NCBI GenBank assembly: GCA_015056655.1
Contig: SVFV01000004.1
Location: 1-64,000 of the forward strand
DNA: 64,000 nt
Reading direction: 5' to 3'
Origin: Butyrivibrio sp.
Lineage (GTDB): Bacteria > Bacillota > Clostridia > Lachnospirales > Lachnospiraceae
Under the pieces are notes generated by a model. The model was not told the DNA's origin, searched no databases, and saw only the letters and a program-made list of their open reading frames with translations. The position numbers and the translations under genes were made by a program. Positions 62,937 through 64,000 of the stretch are shown here, in pieces. Position 1 is the stretch's first letter. Each line of letters starts with the position of its first letter.

Positions 62937-63989
62937 ATGCTTGATAATGGGGAGGATACCAGGACTGCAGCAGAGAGAGCCAAGAGAATCCGTTTTTTGA
63001 GAAAGCTTATTCTGTTTTCAATAGCAGCTGCTTGCCTCGTTCCCACATGCTTGTGCCTGATACTGGCGATTAAGTATGACAGAACCAGGAATACTCTTGA
63101 AAAAGCCAAGAGTGAGCTGGCATGGTATGAGGAACAGTATGGAGATACAGCTCTTTCAAAGGGCAAGGGTGAGGATAAGCCCCTGATCGAGGACAGTGAA
63201 GAGGCATCAGATGTAGTTGCTCAGACAGAGACAGAGGTCACGTTAGAGAGTAACGCAGCTGAACCTGTTAAGACGGATGAGGAAGTATCTGCAGACAATC
63301 CGGATGAAAAAACACAAGATATTTTAAATAATGCTGAGGGAAGCGAGAGCGAAACAGACGGGATTCGAAGAGTGTATATAACCTTTGATGACGGCCCCAG
63401 CAGTAAAACCAATGAAATATTGGATATTCTTGATGAATATGATGTAAAGGCCACCTTCTTTGTAACAGGGAAGGCGGATAGCAGATATACAGATGTTTAC
63501 AAGAGAATAGTAGACGATGGGCATACACTTGGAATGCACTCATATAGTCACAGATACAGTGAGCTGTATGAATCACTTACAAGCTTTCAGACGGATCTGC
63601 ATAAGCTGCAGACTTTCCTGTATGAAACCACTGGTGTATGGTCCACATGTTACAGATTCCCCGGGGGCAGTTCCAACACTGTTAGCAAGGTTGGAATGAA
63701 GGATCTTATAAATTATCTTGAACTTGAAAATATCACATACTATGATTGGAATGTAGCCAGTGGCGACGACAGAGATGGAATAACAAAGGATATGATTGTA
63801 TCCAATGTTATGGCAGGGGTTCCGAAATTTGAGAATTCCATGATCCTTCTTCATGATGCGTCGGATAAACAGGCCACAGTTGATGCGCTTCCTGAGATAA
63901 TTGAGGAAGTACAGAAATTAGAAAACACAGTGATAGTTCCGGTAACGGAGGATACATTACCGGTTCAACATATCAGCAATGAGCAGTAA
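62937..63989 (+). CDS. Membrane-anchored NodB-type polysaccharide deacetylase
   Basis: A 350-aa protein: one membrane helix at about residues 25-45 (LILFSIAAACLVPTCLCLIL), a short coiled segment, an acidic Ser/Glu linker to about 140, then the NodB domain outside the cell. TFDDGPS (Asp151/Asp152) is motif 1, HSYSHRY (His201, His205) the metal-binding motif 2, RFPGG motif 3 and LLHDA motif 5. Such enzymes remove N-acetyl groups from peptidoglycan GlcNAc (PgdA-like) or other glycans. The ribosome binding site is weak. Confidence 0.88.
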   Translation: MLDNGEDTRTAAERAKRIRFLRKLILFSIAAACLVPTCLCLILAIKYDRTRNTLEKAKSELAWYEEQYGDTALSKGKGEDKPLIEDSEEASDVVAQTETEVTLESNAAEPVKTDEEVSADNPDEKTQDILNNAEGSESETDGIRRVYITFDDGPSSKTNEILDILDEYDVKATFFVTGKADSRYTDVYKRIVDDGHTLGMHSYSHRYSELYESLTSFQTDLHKLQTFLYETTGVWSTCYRFPGGSSNTVSKVGMKDLINYLELENITYYDWNVASGDDRDGITKDMIVSNVMAGVPKFENSMILLHDASDKQATVDALPEIIEEVQKLENTVIVPVTEDTLPVQHISNEQ

Positions 63990-64000
63990 TGCAATAAAAA

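Overview
The window reads as a chromosomal segment of a low-GC anaerobic Firmicute of the family Lachnospiraceae, most likely a rumen or gut Butyrivibrio or Pseudobutyrivibrio-type bacterium. This is an inference from the mix of genes: Gram-positive lipoproteins, YesM/YesN-type regulators, LplB/YtcP-type sugar permeases, a domain-permuted GH3 glucosidase, BspA-like repeats and strong GGAGG ribosome binding sites. There are no tRNA, rRNA, phage, transposase or CRISPR genes.

Layout. 1-12.7 kb: a secreted FN3/BspA-repeat protein, YbaK, a histidine phosphatase, five GNAT acetyltransferases within 4.1 kb, a lipoprotein, a TauE permease, an S9 peptidase, a methyltransferase and a thioesterase. A six-unit 54-bp tandem hairpin array sits at 5.1-5.4 kb. 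12.8-14.8 kb (minus strand): an AgrC/AgrA-like kinase and LytTR regulator. 15.2-38.7 kb: a large glycan-utilisation locus with a membrane-anchored permuted GH3, a second GH3, a GtrA-like protein, GH31, a solute-binding lipoprotein fused by overlap to a YesM kinase, a serine hydrolase, two permeases, a second solute-binding lipoprotein, a YesN regulator, GH42 and a third GH3. The enzyme set (alpha-xylosidase-like, beta-galactosidase, beta-glucosidases, possible esterase) fits uptake and dismantling of xyloglucan-type oligosaccharides. 38.8-45.8 kb: housekeeping and membrane genes (ACT protein, holA, DUF1653, glycosyltransferase, PAP2, diacylglycerol kinase, glyA). 45.8-47.0 kb: a gene-free interval with a strong promoter, a roughly 370-nt candidate structured RNA ending in a 16-bp terminator, and a large nested palindrome. 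47.0-49.2 kb: a degenerate NagZ-like membrane protein and a FliD-like protein. 49.3-54.2 kb: a complete L-rhamnose module (AraC regulator divergent from rhaA-rhaD-rhaB). 54.3-64 kb: a small protein, an RlmD-type methyltransferase, an acyltransferase, a ferredoxin-like aldo/keto reductase, a PAS-degenerate GGDEF-EAL protein, ThrH, TruA, a secreted protein and a NodB deacetylase.

The most unusual structure is a pair of nested palindromic elements (14882-15030 and, inverted, 46425-46585). They share a conserved core, but their outer arms and innermost stem differ in sequence while staying self-complementary, and they also keep a GNRA-type mini-hairpin with a compensated base pair. Together with the unassigned RNA beside the second copy, this is the best candidate here for something undescribed. 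All function calls come from reading motifs by eye; no database search was run.
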